A stretch of 53,971 nt of DNA. Origin: Gemmatimonadales bacterium (GTDB taxonomy: Bacteria; Gemmatimonadota; Glassbacteria; GWA2-58-10). The notes beneath the pieces are model-generated. The model was not told the DNA's origin. It ran no database searches and worked only from the letters and a program-made list of their open reading frames with translations. Positions within the stretch are counted from its first letter, which is position 1. Each line of letters begins with the position of its first letter. Where the stretch lies: contig JAJRTS010000004.1 in assembly GCA_024278175.1 (NCBI GenBank), positions 1 through 53,971 of the forward strand, read 5' to 3'. The position numbers and the translations under genes were made by a program. Shown here one piece after another: positions 33,455 through 41,510 of the stretch.

Positions 33455-33898
33455 TCAGGCCTCCTCTGAGATGAATACTTCGTCGTCCTGCACGTTGACC
33501 TTAAGCGCGGTAAGCGGACGCGGAGGCGGACCGCTGACATTGATTCCGTTCAGGTCGTATTTACCGTTATGGCACGCGCACCAGATCACATAGTCCTCAG
33601 GAACATACTGGACCGTGCAGTCCAGGTGGGTGCAGATGGCCAGGAACGCCTTGAACTCGCCCTGCTGGTCGCGAACCACCAGAGCCGGACGGCTACCGAA
33701 CTTGACTATCTTGCTGCTGTTGTTGGCAAACGCTTCAACCTTGCCCGCGCTTACCGCTTCCACGGATACGTCCTGCACTGGCGGGGGAGTGAGGTACTTG
33801 AGCACCGGGTAGGTGACAGCGGCCATAAAAGTAGCGGCGCTGCCGCCAAGCAACCAATTGAGGAAGTTTCTGCGTCCGCTTGCGGGACCCGCGGCCAT
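33455..33898 (-). CDS. Rieske iron-sulfur subunit of a bc-type complex
   Basis: A 147-residue Rieske protein with CTHLDC (box I), CACHNG (box II) and the following GPPPRPL loop, all typical of bc1/b6f Rieske subunits. The N-terminus GRRNFLNWLLGGSAATF carries a twin-arginine-like motif and a membrane anchor. AAGGAA sits seven bases before the ATG. It stops only 3 bp before the cytochrome b start, so the two are one transcription unit. It takes one electron from menaquinol at the Qo site and passes it to the multihaem c subunit encoded downstream. Upstream, TTGCGC and TATATT 18 bp apart near 33945-33975 could be a separate promoter. Confidence 0.93.
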   Translation of the reverse strand: MAAGPASGRRNFLNWLLGGSAATFMAAVTYPVLKYLTPPPVQDVSVEAVSAGKVEAFANNSSKIVKFGSRPALVVRDQQGEFKAFLAICTHLDCTVQYVPEDYVIWCACHNGKYDLNGINVSGPPPRPLTALKVNVQDDEVFISEEA

Positions 33899-34058
33899 CG
33901 GCAGGTTCCTTTCGCTTTGTTGGAGGATTCGCTGTCAGATTCTCTACCGCTAAATATAGCTGAAATGCGACTAAAAGCGCAATAACTTTGTCAAAAACTT
34001 TTGTGTTTCGGTATTGACTGCCGGCACTCTTGCGTGTGCGCCGGCACTGTAGCCACGA

Positions 34059-36068
34059 CTACCAGAGCTGTCCGTGACAGGTGAAACAACTCACTTTGGC
34101 ATCGCCACCCAGGTAGTCGGCTCCGTGACAACCGGCGCAGTAGCCAATACCCATCGTGGCAATACGCGCTCCGTGGAAACTGTCGCTGTCATCGTCCAGC
34201 CAGCCGGTGGACGGATGGCCGCTCTGGTCGTCGTGGCAGAGGCTGCAGCTCTTGCCGCTGACTCCGCCGGAGTAATCCTCGCCATGGCAGGCGGCGCACT
34301 CGCTCAGTCCGCGGTTCGATGCGTCCAGGCCATGGAAATTCTCGCTACTGGAGGTCAGCCAGCCCGTGGCCGGATGACCGCTGGGACCGTCGTGGCAGGT
34401 GTAGCAACTCACGTTGGCGTAACCGCCGCTGTAGTCGGCTCCGTGGCAGCCCGCGCAGTACGAGGGGCCGAACCTTGCAAGGCGTGCTCCGTGGAACTTG
34501 TCGCTGGTGGTGTCGAACCAGCCGGTGGCCGGGTGTCCGCTTTCGGTGGCGTGGCAAACCTTGCAACTCTGTCCGCTGAGTCCGCCTGTAAAATCCGCGC
34601 CGTGGCAGCGGGCGCAGTCCGTGGGTACGCGCTTGCTGGCGGCCAGGCCGTGAAAATTCTCGCTGGCGGCATCGAGCCAGCCCGTGGCCGGGTGCCCGCT
34701 GGGACCGTCGTGGCAGGTATAGCAACTCACGTTGGTCTCGCCGCCCGTAAAGTCCGCACCGTGGCAGCCGGCGCAGTAGTTCAGGCTGGTTTCGACCAGA
34801 CGCCTGGCGTGGAAATCATCGCTGGCGGCGTCGAGCCAGCCGGTGGCCGGGTGCCCGCTGGCGGTGGCATGACACTCGGAGCAGCTTTTGCCGCTCAGCC
34901 CGCCGGTAAAATCCGCACCGTGGCAGCGGGCGCAGGCGCTCAGTCCGCGGTTCGACGCGTCAAGGCCGTGGAAGTTGTCGCTGGCGGTGTCCAGCCAGCC
35001 GGTGGCCGGGTGGCCGCTGGGGCCGTCGTGGCAGGTATAGCAACTCACGTTGGCCTCGCCGCCCGTAAAGTCCGCACCGTGGCAGCCGGCGCAGTAGTCC
35101 AAGCTGGTTTCGATCAGGCGCTCGGCGTGGAAACTCTCGCTGGCGGCGTCGAGCCAGCCCGTGGCCGGATGTCCACTGGGCCCGTCGTGACACTCGAAAC
35201 AACTCTGTCCGCTGGTGCCGCCGGTGAAATCCTCGCCATGGCAGGTAGCGCATTCGGCCAGGCCGCGCGCGGATGCCTCCAGGCCGTGGAAATTCTCGCT
35301 GGCGGGATCAAGCCAGCCCTCGTCCGGGTGCCCGCTGGGCCCGTTGTGGCAGTCGTAGCAGGTAACTGCGGTGTAGCCGCCCTTCAGGTCGGCGCCGTGG
35401 CAGGCGGCGCAGTAAGGCTCGCCCCGGCTGTTGTAGCGATCACCGTGGAAGGCGCTGCCGCGCTCGACAAAACCGGTGGCGGGATGGCCGCTCTCACTTG
35501 GGTGACAGGCCTTGCAGCTTTGTCCGCTGGTACCGCCGGCAAAATCCTCGCCGTGGCAGCGGGCGCAGTCGTCCAGCCCGCGGTCGGCGGCGGCCAGGCC
35601 GTGGAAACTCTCGCTGGCGGCATCAACCCAGCCGGTGGACGGGTGCCCGCTGGGGCCGTTGTGGCACTGGTAGCAGGTGGTGCCGCCGTGCTCCTCGCCC
35701 CGGTAGTCCTCGCCGTGGCACTGAGTGCAACTCTGAGGACCCTCGGCGGCAACCGCATTCCCGTGGAAGTTGGCGTTGGTGCGGACAAGGTAACCCTCGG
35801 GGTGCCCGCTGGGCCCGTCATGGCACTCGTAGCAACTTTTCCGGCTACTGCCGCCGTCGTATTTTTCGCCGTGGCACTCGGCGCAGGAGATCAAGCCCAC
35901 CTCGGCGATTTTCAGGCCGTGGAAATCCTCGCTGGTGGATTTCATCCAGTCGGCGGGGTGCACGTTGGTCGCCGGATCGTTCGGGGCCTTGCGCTCGGCG
36001 CAGCCTCCGGCCAGCGCAACAGCCAGGGCCAGCAGCAGGGCCGCGGATATGATGCATCGCACTTTCAT
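34059..36068 (-). CDS. 24-haem lipoprotein cytochrome made of twelve 53-residue repeats
   Basis: A 669-residue lipoprotein (MKVRCIISAALLLALAVAL then AGGC lipobox, Cys23) with 24 CxxCH motifs. The first haem motif of each repeat falls at residues 62, 114, 168, 220, 273, 326, 379, 432, 485, 538, 591 and 644, so the last eight repeats are exactly 53 residues apart. Each unit reads roughly CxxCHGxDFTGG, SCxxCHDGPSGHPATGW, then FHG. The extra His in FHG and in SGHP give two non-haem histidines per two haems, enough for bis-His ligation throughout. The repeat ends abruptly after the last haem. The start at 36068 has GAGAG seven bases upstream. It is likely an outer-membrane or periplasm-spanning electron wire. 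It ends with TAG. Confidence 0.93.
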   Translation of the reverse strand: MKVRCIISAALLLALAVALAGGCAERKAPNDPATNVHPADWMKSTSEDFHGLKIAEVGLISCAECHGEKYDGGSSRKSCYECHDGPSGHPEGYLVRTNANFHGNAVAAEGPQSCTQCHGEDYRGEEHGGTTCYQCHNGPSGHPSTGWVDAASESFHGLAAADRGLDDCARCHGEDFAGGTSGQSCKACHPSESGHPATGFVERGSAFHGDRYNSRGEPYCAACHGADLKGGYTAVTCYDCHNGPSGHPDEGWLDPASENFHGLEASARGLAECATCHGEDFTGGTSGQSCFECHDGPSGHPATGWLDAASESFHAERLIETSLDYCAGCHGADFTGGEANVSCYTCHDGPSGHPATGWLDTASDNFHGLDASNRGLSACARCHGADFTGGLSGKSCSECHATASGHPATGWLDAASDDFHARRLVETSLNYCAGCHGADFTGGETNVSCYTCHDGPSGHPATGWLDAASENFHGLAASKRVPTDCARCHGADFTGGLSGQSCKVCHATESGHPATGWFDTTSDKFHGARLARFGPSYCAGCHGADYSGGYANVSCYTCHDGPSGHPATGWLTSSSENFHGLDASNRGLSECAACHGEDYSGGVSGKSCSLCHDDQSGHPSTGWLDDDSDSFHGARIATMGIGYCAGCHGADYLGGDAKVSCFTCHGQLW
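34062..35885 (-). repeat. Twelve tandem ~159-bp coding repeats, with 318-bp higher-order units
   Basis: The repeated region of the 24-haem gene. Two alternating unit types (CARCHGADFTGGLSG and CAGCHGADFTGGETN) form a 106-residue pair that recurs from residue 326 on, showing recent duplication of pairs. Such near-identical DNA is prone to copy-number change and to assembly collapse. Confidence 0.9.
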
Positions 36069-36106
36069 CGATATTCTCTCAAAAGTTATCGTATTCAACT
36101 TTATGT

Positions 36107-37078
36107 TTACTCGCCGTGGCAGACCGCGCAGACCGGGTCGGCCTCGGTTTCCTCGCCGTGGCAGGACACGCACTGCTCAATATTGGTCCGCGCCTCGATT
36201 GCATGACGGCCGCCGGAAGTGCGGCTGGCCCACAGGCCGCGCTGGTGCGAACGGGGATAGACATTTTCCTCGAGGTGGCACTCGGCGCAGAAGCTGCTGC
36301 TCTCGTGGCAGGAGGCGCACTCGATGCGACCGGAGCGCACGTCAAGCGGGTGTTTGAACTCGTAGCCCGGCTGGTGCGGACGGTTGCCGAAGAACAGATT
36401 GTCTCCCTGGTGGCACTCCATGCACCAACTGCGCTGGTGGCATGCCATGCAGCTCTCCGCGTTGTCGAGCTTGGCGTCATCTCCGTGCTGGCGGAGGCGG
36501 ATCCATTCGGAGTTGGTGTGGTCGGCGGGGATTTTACCGCGCTCCTCCTGGATCTTGCCGCGTCCCTCGACGTGGCAGGTCGTACACTCATTGGGAGCCC
36601 GCATCCCGTTGTGGCAGGTAACGCAAAGGTTCATCCCGGGGCCTGTTCCCATTCCCGGTATATGCGAATCGACCGAACTTGCGGAAGTGGAAACGTCATT
36701 GTGGCAGACCTCGCAGGAGATTTCCTGCTTGCCGTGCACCTGGTGGTTGAACAGGGGGATGTAGTCCTCGACCCGCTGGTTGGCGTCCGGGTTATCCATG
36801 TCCGAATGGCACAACGTGCAGTTGTCGGTATCCTCTATATCGTGGCACTCACCGCATTTATCCATCGACGGCATCAGGTTGTCCGTGCCCGCGGTGCTTT
36901 CGCTCACGCCCTCATGGCAGGTCTGGCACTCCAGCTCCAGGTCTTCCACGTGCAGGTTGTGGGGGAAAATGATCGTAGTCGGGTTACCGGCGGAGGAAGC
37001 AGCCACCGCGGCGAACGCCAGGCCCAGAACGATCAGAGCGGCCCCGACAGCGTTTATTTTACGTTTAATGGTTAGCAT
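36107..37078 (-). CDS. Periplasmic twelve-haem cytochrome c
   Basis: A 323-residue exported protein with a signal peptide (INAVGAALIVLGLAFAAVAA) and twelve CxxCH motifs, from CQTCH to CAVCH, spread through its whole length. Many additional histidines (FPHNLH, FNHQVH) can act as distal ligands. The ATG at 37078 lies within the last codons of the upstream beta-barrel gene (14-bp overlap), so the two are translationally coupled. In porin-cytochrome conduits a barrel in the outer membrane surrounds or contacts a periplasmic multihaem cytochrome; this pair fits that plan. The 24-haem lipoprotein gene follows after 38 bp. Confidence 0.92.
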   Translation of the reverse strand: MLTIKRKINAVGAALIVLGLAFAAVAASSAGNPTTIIFPHNLHVEDLELECQTCHEGVSESTAGTDNLMPSMDKCGECHDIEDTDNCTLCHSDMDNPDANQRVEDYIPLFNHQVHGKQEISCEVCHNDVSTSASSVDSHIPGMGTGPGMNLCVTCHNGMRAPNECTTCHVEGRGKIQEERGKIPADHTNSEWIRLRQHGDDAKLDNAESCMACHQRSWCMECHQGDNLFFGNRPHQPGYEFKHPLDVRSGRIECASCHESSSFCAECHLEENVYPRSHQRGLWASRTSGGRHAIEARTNIEQCVSCHGEETEADPVCAVCHGE

Positions 37079-38345
37079 GGCCGCTGCCTGAACGGTGTCT
37101 GAAAGCGCTGCTGAAATTGACATTGAAGTTGATCAGCACGCGCCAGTCCTTGCTGAACAGGTTGTTGTTGACGTCTTCGAACTCGATACCGGCATCCACC
37201 ACTTCGCTGGGTTTCCAGTGCATGCCGAAAATAGTGCTGAACAGGTAGTCGCGCCCGGACTCGTCGTCCAGCTCGTAAAAGCGAAAACGTGAGTAGTCCA
37301 GCGTGCCGAACAGTTCGAACTTGTGATGCGCCAGCGGCAGGCTGCCGCCGAGGGCGAACCCGTCCTCGGCCCCGCCGAATCCGTAGCCCCGGTAGTAGTT
37401 GGCCCAGCCGTAGGAGCCGGCGGCGCCGAGCGTGATGTAGCCGCTGTTTTCGTCCTCGGTCATGATTGCGCTATAGCTGGCGTTGAGCGTTACTTCCTCG
37501 CTCAGGAAGATATTGAGTCCGCCGCGAAGCTGGTCGTTGCCCTCGAGTTCGAACGTGCGGCTATAGTAGCTCTGATAATACAGGCGTGGCTGATAGTGCT
37601 TGTATTCGCCGAAAAAGTTGAAGCGTTTGTGTCCCTGGTAGCGCAGCCTGACCTGGCCCTTCTGGACCTGGTCGGTGAGCATGTTCACGTCCAGGCGGCT
37701 GTAGAGCTTGAAGCCGCCCGGCAAGGTGGCGTTGGCGTTGACGCCGATCTCGCGGAAGGCGGTCCGGCCGTAACGGTTCTTCTGATACCAGCCCACGCCG
37801 ATTGCGAGTTTGCGCGAGGGTTTAATCCGCACGTACAGCCCGCCGGAGCCTGCCTTGTCGTAGCCGCGGGAGACGAACCTGCGGGTGAAGGGGCTCTCCG
37901 TGCCGACATAGCCGGTAAACTTGACCTTACCTTTGCCGCCCAACTCCAGCTTGACCCCGTCGAGTGTCATGCTGCCCGGCCCCAGGTGCAGCCACTGACG
38001 GCCTAGACTGAGCTTGCTGGCCCTGGTGTCCCATTGCATATAGGCGTTGTACATCCGCCAGTTGGGGTCGGTGGAGTAGTCCACGCTCAGGTCGTTGGAA
38101 ACGCGCATGTACGTATTGAAGCTGACAGTGTTCTTGTGGCCCACGCCCTTGAGCTTGAGGCGCAGGAACTGGTAGAAGCGGTAGTTCTGGTCGGAATTTG
38201 CGCTGTCGCGGGTAAAGCGCTCGTAGCTGTAGAGGCTGGAGCGGGCCTGGCCTGTGTAGAGCAACGTCATCGCCCGTCCGGCCACCGGAAGGGCCATGCA
38301 AATTGCTATGGTGAATAGCACCGTTTTGTTGAAGAGCCTGGTCAT
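37065..38345 (-). CDS. Outer-membrane beta-barrel, candidate porin of a porin-cytochrome conduit
   Basis: A 426-residue protein with a signal peptide (ending GRAM) and a long run of amphipathic beta-strands (RFYQFLRLKLKGVGHKN, RLRYQGHKRFNFFGEY, FELFGTLDYSRFRFYEL), enough for roughly 18 to 22 strands. This size suits a barrel that can house a multihaem protein. It is the first gene of the set 38345-34059, and the next gene overlaps its end. A strong promoter with a palindrome over the -35 lies about 70 bp upstream. No family is certain from sequence alone; the role is inferred from the neighbouring 12- and 24-haem cytochromes. Confidence 0.78.
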   Translation of the reverse strand: MTRLFNKTVLFTIAICMALPVAGRAMTLLYTGQARSSLYSYERFTRDSANSDQNYRFYQFLRLKLKGVGHKNTVSFNTYMRVSNDLSVDYSTDPNWRMYNAYMQWDTRASKLSLGRQWLHLGPGSMTLDGVKLELGGKGKVKFTGYVGTESPFTRRFVSRGYDKAGSGGLYVRIKPSRKLAIGVGWYQKNRYGRTAFREIGVNANATLPGGFKLYSRLDVNMLTDQVQKGQVRLRYQGHKRFNFFGEYKHYQPRLYYQSYYSRTFELEGNDQLRGGLNIFLSEEVTLNASYSAIMTEDENSGYITLGAAGSYGWANYYRGYGFGGAEDGFALGGSLPLAHHKFELFGTLDYSRFRFYELDDESGRDYLFSTIFGMHWKPSEVVDAGIEFEDVNNNLFSKDWRVLINFNVNFSSAFRHRSGSGHANH

Positions 38346-38414
38346 CGATTCCGTTTGTCAGAAGAAGATGTAATGCCGAACGGGGAAAACGCCCCGGCTG
38401 GTAGCGTCATCCAG

Positions 38415-38444
38415 ATTCTAAAGGATTGACAATAATATGTCAAT
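38415..38444 (-). promoter_or_regulatory. Sigma-70 promoter with overlapping palindrome, electron-transfer operon
   Basis: On the minus strand, TTGACA (38443-38438) and TAGAAT (38420-38415) are 17 bp apart; the gene starts at 38345, giving a leader of about 60 nt. The -35 is part of a palindrome, ATTGACA-ATAATA-TGTCAAT (38425-38444), a likely operator. The rest of the 38346-38621 gap is AT-rich without a gene. Confidence 0.7.
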
Positions 38445-38621
38445 AGTTTTTAAAATTTATTGAATTCAATGACAACATTGAGAATGGTAAGCATTTGCTT
38501 ATCTGCTTGTCCATGTTGCAGAATTTCGCAATTAAACTTTAATAATATAACGATAAAGCAGATGGAATGAGTGGGAAAAATGAGTATTGTCTGGCTGGAG
38601 TACAGGAAGAACCGGGAGCAG

Positions 38622-39314
38622 TCAACGTAAGGCTGTATAAAGGCAGGTTACACCGAGAGTGAGCTTTTGCGCGCGCGGGTGCTGAAAACCGGCCTCCAGC
38701 AGGCATTCGGTCATCTTCTCCGGGGTGAGGAAAGACTGGATAGAGCTGGCCAGATAGCGGTATGCTCCGCTGTCGCCGGAGACGAGTTTGCCGGCCAGCG
38801 GCACGGCCAGGCTGAGGTAGGGTTTGTACAGGGCTTTGAGCAGGCGGCTGTGGGGCGGGGCGAACTCCAGGATAGCGGCCATGCCCCCGGGCCTCAGTAC
38901 GCGGGCTATCTCACGAAGCCCGCTGCCCGGGTCCTCGAAATTCCGTACGCCGAAAGCGACAGACACAAAATCGAAAGACCGGTCCGCGAACGGCAGCAGC
39001 AGGCCGTCGGCGCAGCAGGTGTGCGGGGAGTGGCCGGCGCGGGAAAACTTGCGCGCGGCCTCGCGGCACATCGGCCGCGAGAAATCGGCGGCAACCAGTA
39101 ACTCCAACCCCGGCACCGAGCGGCTCAGCTCCAGGGCCACATCGCCCGTGCCGCAGCACAGGTCCAGCCCGGCGGCGGGCTTGCGCTCCGCCACGGCCCG
39201 TCGCAGCGCCCGTCGCCAGGCGCGGTCGCGGCCACCGCTGAGCAAGCGGTTGAGCAGGTCGTAACGGCCGACGATGCGGTCGAACATGTTGCGGACATCC
39301 GCTGCACGGGGCAT
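38622..39314 (-). CDS. menG: Demethylmenaquinone methyltransferase (MenG/UbiE)
   Basis: A 230-residue enzyme that adds the ring methyl group in the last step of menaquinone synthesis. Motifs are MFDRIVGRYDLLNRLLSGG (UbiE signature region), GLDLCCGTGDVALEL (SAM motif I), LPFADRSFDFVSVAFGVRNF and VLRPGGMAAILEFAPP (the conserved EF.P motif). The ATG at 39314 has GAGAGG seven bases upstream and is preferred over 39329. It lies just upstream, on the same strand, of the electron-transfer operon but with its own spacing and an intervening promoter. It supports menaquinol as the electron donor for the bc-type complex. Confidence 0.93.
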   Translation of the reverse strand: MPRAADVRNMFDRIVGRYDLLNRLLSGGRDRAWRRALRRAVAERKPAAGLDLCCGTGDVALELSRSVPGLELLVAADFSRPMCREAARKFSRAGHSPHTCCADGLLLPFADRSFDFVSVAFGVRNFEDPGSGLREIARVLRPGGMAAILEFAPPHSRLLKALYKPYLSLAVPLAGKLVSGDSGAYRYLASSIQSFLTPEKMTECLLEAGFQHPRAQKLTLGVTCLYTALR

Positions 39315-39368
39315 CAGGTTACCTCTCAAAGGGCAACAGGTGGGCGGTTTGGCATTCGCTCATCTCAT

Positions 39369-39772
39369 TAGAAGCTGTTTCATAACTTTGGAATAGGAGT
39401 TAGAGCTTTTGGGCTGTTGCCTGGATCTGCGTGGAACAAAATAACGGGCGTAATTATTCGTTCTTTTTGTAACCAAAAAGAAGCAAAAAGTTTTCACCGG
39501 GCCGAACTCGCATCCACGCTTAAGGTAAAACAACCGGTTTGTTTAAAAGCTCCTTCAAGCCGCTGCTCCTGTTCAGGGCCTGAATTGCCGCAAGTACGGC
39601 GGCAATTGAAGGCGCGCCCGGCTTTCGCGGGTTTTAGCTCTGTCATGGCAATTTCGGCAAAAGAATCCGCTGCCAATTGGTTTGGCTCAGACATGCGGCC
39701 CGGTTATTTGCCCCACCGCTCAACCCCAAAAGCACACTTCTGCTACCCGTTTAGTTTATGAAACAGCTTCTA
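39369..39772. mobile_element. 404-bp MITE-like element with 17-bp perfect terminal repeats
   Basis: TAGAAGCTGTTTCATAA at 39369-39385 is the exact reverse complement of 39756-39772. If the outer TA is a target duplication, the element is exactly 400 bp (39371-39770). Subterminal sequence is also inverted (GCTTTTGGG near the left end, CCCAAAAGC near the right). Inside are short palindromes (TTGCCGC...GCGGCAA) and no transposase. A TA target fits IS630/Tc1 or some IS5-type elements; the parent is not identified. The flanks (39315-39853) hold nothing else. Confidence 0.8.
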
Positions 39773-39853
39773 TCACAATTAACAGGATTGGCGAGTTGAG
39801 CACGACAAAAAACCGGCGACCGGATTTTTTACCATGGCGTAGTTTTTATGCCA

Positions 39854-40864
39854 CTACTGCTTTTTGAGTTCTTCCACCATCGCGGCCATGTTCTCGGCCG
39901 GCACGTCGCCGGGGATATCGTGGGCCGGGCTGAACACGTAGCCCCCGCCCGCGCCGATAGTGTCGCAGAGCCAGCGGGTTTTATCGCGCACCTGCTCCGT
40001 GTCGGCGCCGGGCAGGGTGCGCTGAGTGCTCATCCCGCCGAAAAAAGAGATCCTGTCGCCGTAGCGGCGCTTGATGTCCAGAATGTCCATCACCTCGGGC
40101 TGGAACGGGTTGAACATCTGCACCCCGATCTCGATCAGGTCGTCAAAAATTTCGCTCACATCGCCGCAGGAGTGGATCAGCACGCGCATCCCCGCGTCCT
40201 TGCAGGCCTTGTACTCGGCCGCTGCCCTGGGCTTGATAAACTCACGCCACATCTGCGGTCCCATGATCAGTCCGTGCTGCTGACCCCAGTCGTCACCGAA
40301 CAACATCGCGTCCAGATCGTAACGACCGGTGCCAGCGATAATCTTCAGGTTCCACTCCAGGATCGCATCGAGCAGCTCGTGGACGAACGCGGGGTGCTCC
40401 ACCATGTCCATCAGCAGGTTTTCCAGCCCGCGCAGGGTCCAGGCCCGTTCGAACAGGGTAAAGCCGAAATCGTTGACCCGGAACAGGTGTGCGTTGCTCC
40501 GGCCGAACGTGTCGAACCCCTCCCAGCGTTTCTCCTCCAGCGGGTCGGGGAATTTCAGCTCCTTCAGCGACGGCTGCGGCAGCACCAGCCGGTTGTGGTC
40601 CACGTTGCCGATATCCTTGTCGATCGAGCGGTCCCAGATCACCCCGAACTCATCGCGCCAGATATCCCGGCTGAGTTCCTGCCAGGCATCCTCCGCCACG
40701 GCCTCGCACTTGGCGAAATGGTTGCCCACCGCCCGGTCCAGATCGTCGGTGCCCAGCAGCGCGGCCAGTTTCTCCCGCGCGGGAATAGTGAACGTGATGT
40801 GCCAGGGGGTAATGTCCGGCTGCTCGTGGTTGAGCGCCATCAGTACTCTTTCTCGTGGTGTCAT
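39854..40864 (-). CDS. Uroporphyrinogen decarboxylase-family protein (MtaA/CmuA-like)
   Basis: A 336-residue cytoplasmic protein with the UroD TIM-barrel fold. It starts MTPRERVLMALNHEQPDITPWH and includes FGDDWGQQHGLIMGPQMWREF, VLIHSCGDVSEIFDDLIEIG and FFGGMSTQRTLPGA. The HSCGDV motif, with its His and Cys, is typical of the corrinoid methyltransferase and catabolic branch and not of haem-synthesis HemE. Related proteins move methyl groups or act in glycan and aromatic breakdown. No corrinoid protein gene is adjacent. It lies 26 bp before the start of the flavin-type gene on the same strand, so the two may be cotranscribed. Confidence 0.85.
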   Translation of the reverse strand: MTPRERVLMALNHEQPDITPWHITFTIPAREKLAALLGTDDLDRAVGNHFAKCEAVAEDAWQELSRDIWRDEFGVIWDRSIDKDIGNVDHNRLVLPQPSLKELKFPDPLEEKRWEGFDTFGRSNAHLFRVNDFGFTLFERAWTLRGLENLLMDMVEHPAFVHELLDAILEWNLKIIAGTGRYDLDAMLFGDDWGQQHGLIMGPQMWREFIKPRAAAEYKACKDAGMRVLIHSCGDVSEIFDDLIEIGVQMFNPFQPEVMDILDIKRRYGDRISFFGGMSTQRTLPGADTEQVRDKTRWLCDTIGAGGGYVFSPAHDIPGDVPAENMAAMVEELKKQ

Positions 40865-40890
40865 CGCTCGATTCCGCCTCGTTTACCGGT

Positions 40891-41352
40891 TTATTGGGGA
40901 TGGTTGCATTTAGCGCCGATTCGTTCAATCCCGATCCGGACCACCGCCGTGCGGCCCAGTATTTTTTCGCCATAGGCCCCCGCCGGTCCGTCGTACTGGC
41001 GCATGATCGTATCCAGGGCCGCCTTGCGCTGAGCCGGGTCGTGAACCAGAACAGCCGTGCCCCAGCCGATAACGCTGCTGAAGGCCATGGTCCAGCCGCA
41101 GGCGCTTTGCGCGCTTACCACACTCACATCGGCCTCCAGTTCGAAACAGACTTTTGCGCCGGGGGAGAGCATGTCCAGCTTACGGCCCGCGGGCGCGCAG
41201 TGGAAATAGAGCGCGTCCCCGTCGTAGCCGAAACTGACCGGTACCAGATACGGCTCGCCCCGGCTGAGAAATGCCAGCCGGCAGACCGTGGCCCGGCGGA
41301 TTATCCGGTCGATTTCCCGGCGGTCGCTGATTTCTCTTTCGTCCCGGCGCAT
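40891..41352 (-). CDS. Pyridoxamine 5'-phosphate oxidase-family flavoprotein
   Basis: A 153-residue split-barrel flavin-binding protein. Typical signature: ISDRREIDRIIRRATVCRLAF, then GEPYLVPVSFGYDGDALYFHCAPAGRKLDML, VCFELE and WGTAVLV. This arrangement matches the NimA-like branch, whose members bind FMN, haem or F420 and reduce small aromatic substrates or bind haem. It is cytoplasmic with no signal peptide. It is followed by a UroD-like gene. The exact substrate is not visible from sequence. Confidence 0.85.
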   Translation of the reverse strand: MRRDEREISDRREIDRIIRRATVCRLAFLSRGEPYLVPVSFGYDGDALYFHCAPAGRKLDMLSPGAKVCFELEADVSVVSAQSACGWTMAFSSVIGWGTAVLVHDPAQRKAALDTIMRQYDGPAGAYGEKILGRTAVVRIGIERIGAKCNHPQ

Positions 41353-41445
41353 TTTTTTCCGGCAAAGATGGAGGGGTAAGTGAGTGTTTGTAGTTACGTG
41401 AATCTAATTCCCGCCGCGCGCCGATGCAAGCGCGGACGGAGAAAA

Positions 41446-41482
41446 AAAGAGGCCGCCGGCTATTTCGCCGACCGGCCTCTTT
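41446..41482 (-). terminator. Rho-independent terminator
   Basis: Arms AAAGAGGCCG (41446-41455) and CGGCCTCTTT (41473-41482) form a stem. On the minus strand a run of Ts follows, immediately downstream of the gene ending at 41511. Confidence 0.88.
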
Positions 41483-41510
41483 GGCATTTGCGGTGGAGCT
41501 GGATTTTTCC

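Noticed and set aside
34062-35885. Regular repeats that could be taken for a CRISPR array or satellite DNA
   Set aside because: The period is about 159 bp, the reading frame is kept throughout, and variation falls at the protein level; no short direct repeats with unique spacers exist.
34074-36206. Very long open frame on the plus strand opposite the 24-haem gene
   Set aside because: It is a shadow created by GC-rich, repetitive coding DNA; the minus-strand reading has a lipoprotein signal, 24 haem motifs and a ribosome binding site.
39417-39761. Protein-coding gene inside the MITE-like element
   Set aside because: No ribosome binding site, no transposase motif and composition like non-coding DNA; it ends at the element boundary.
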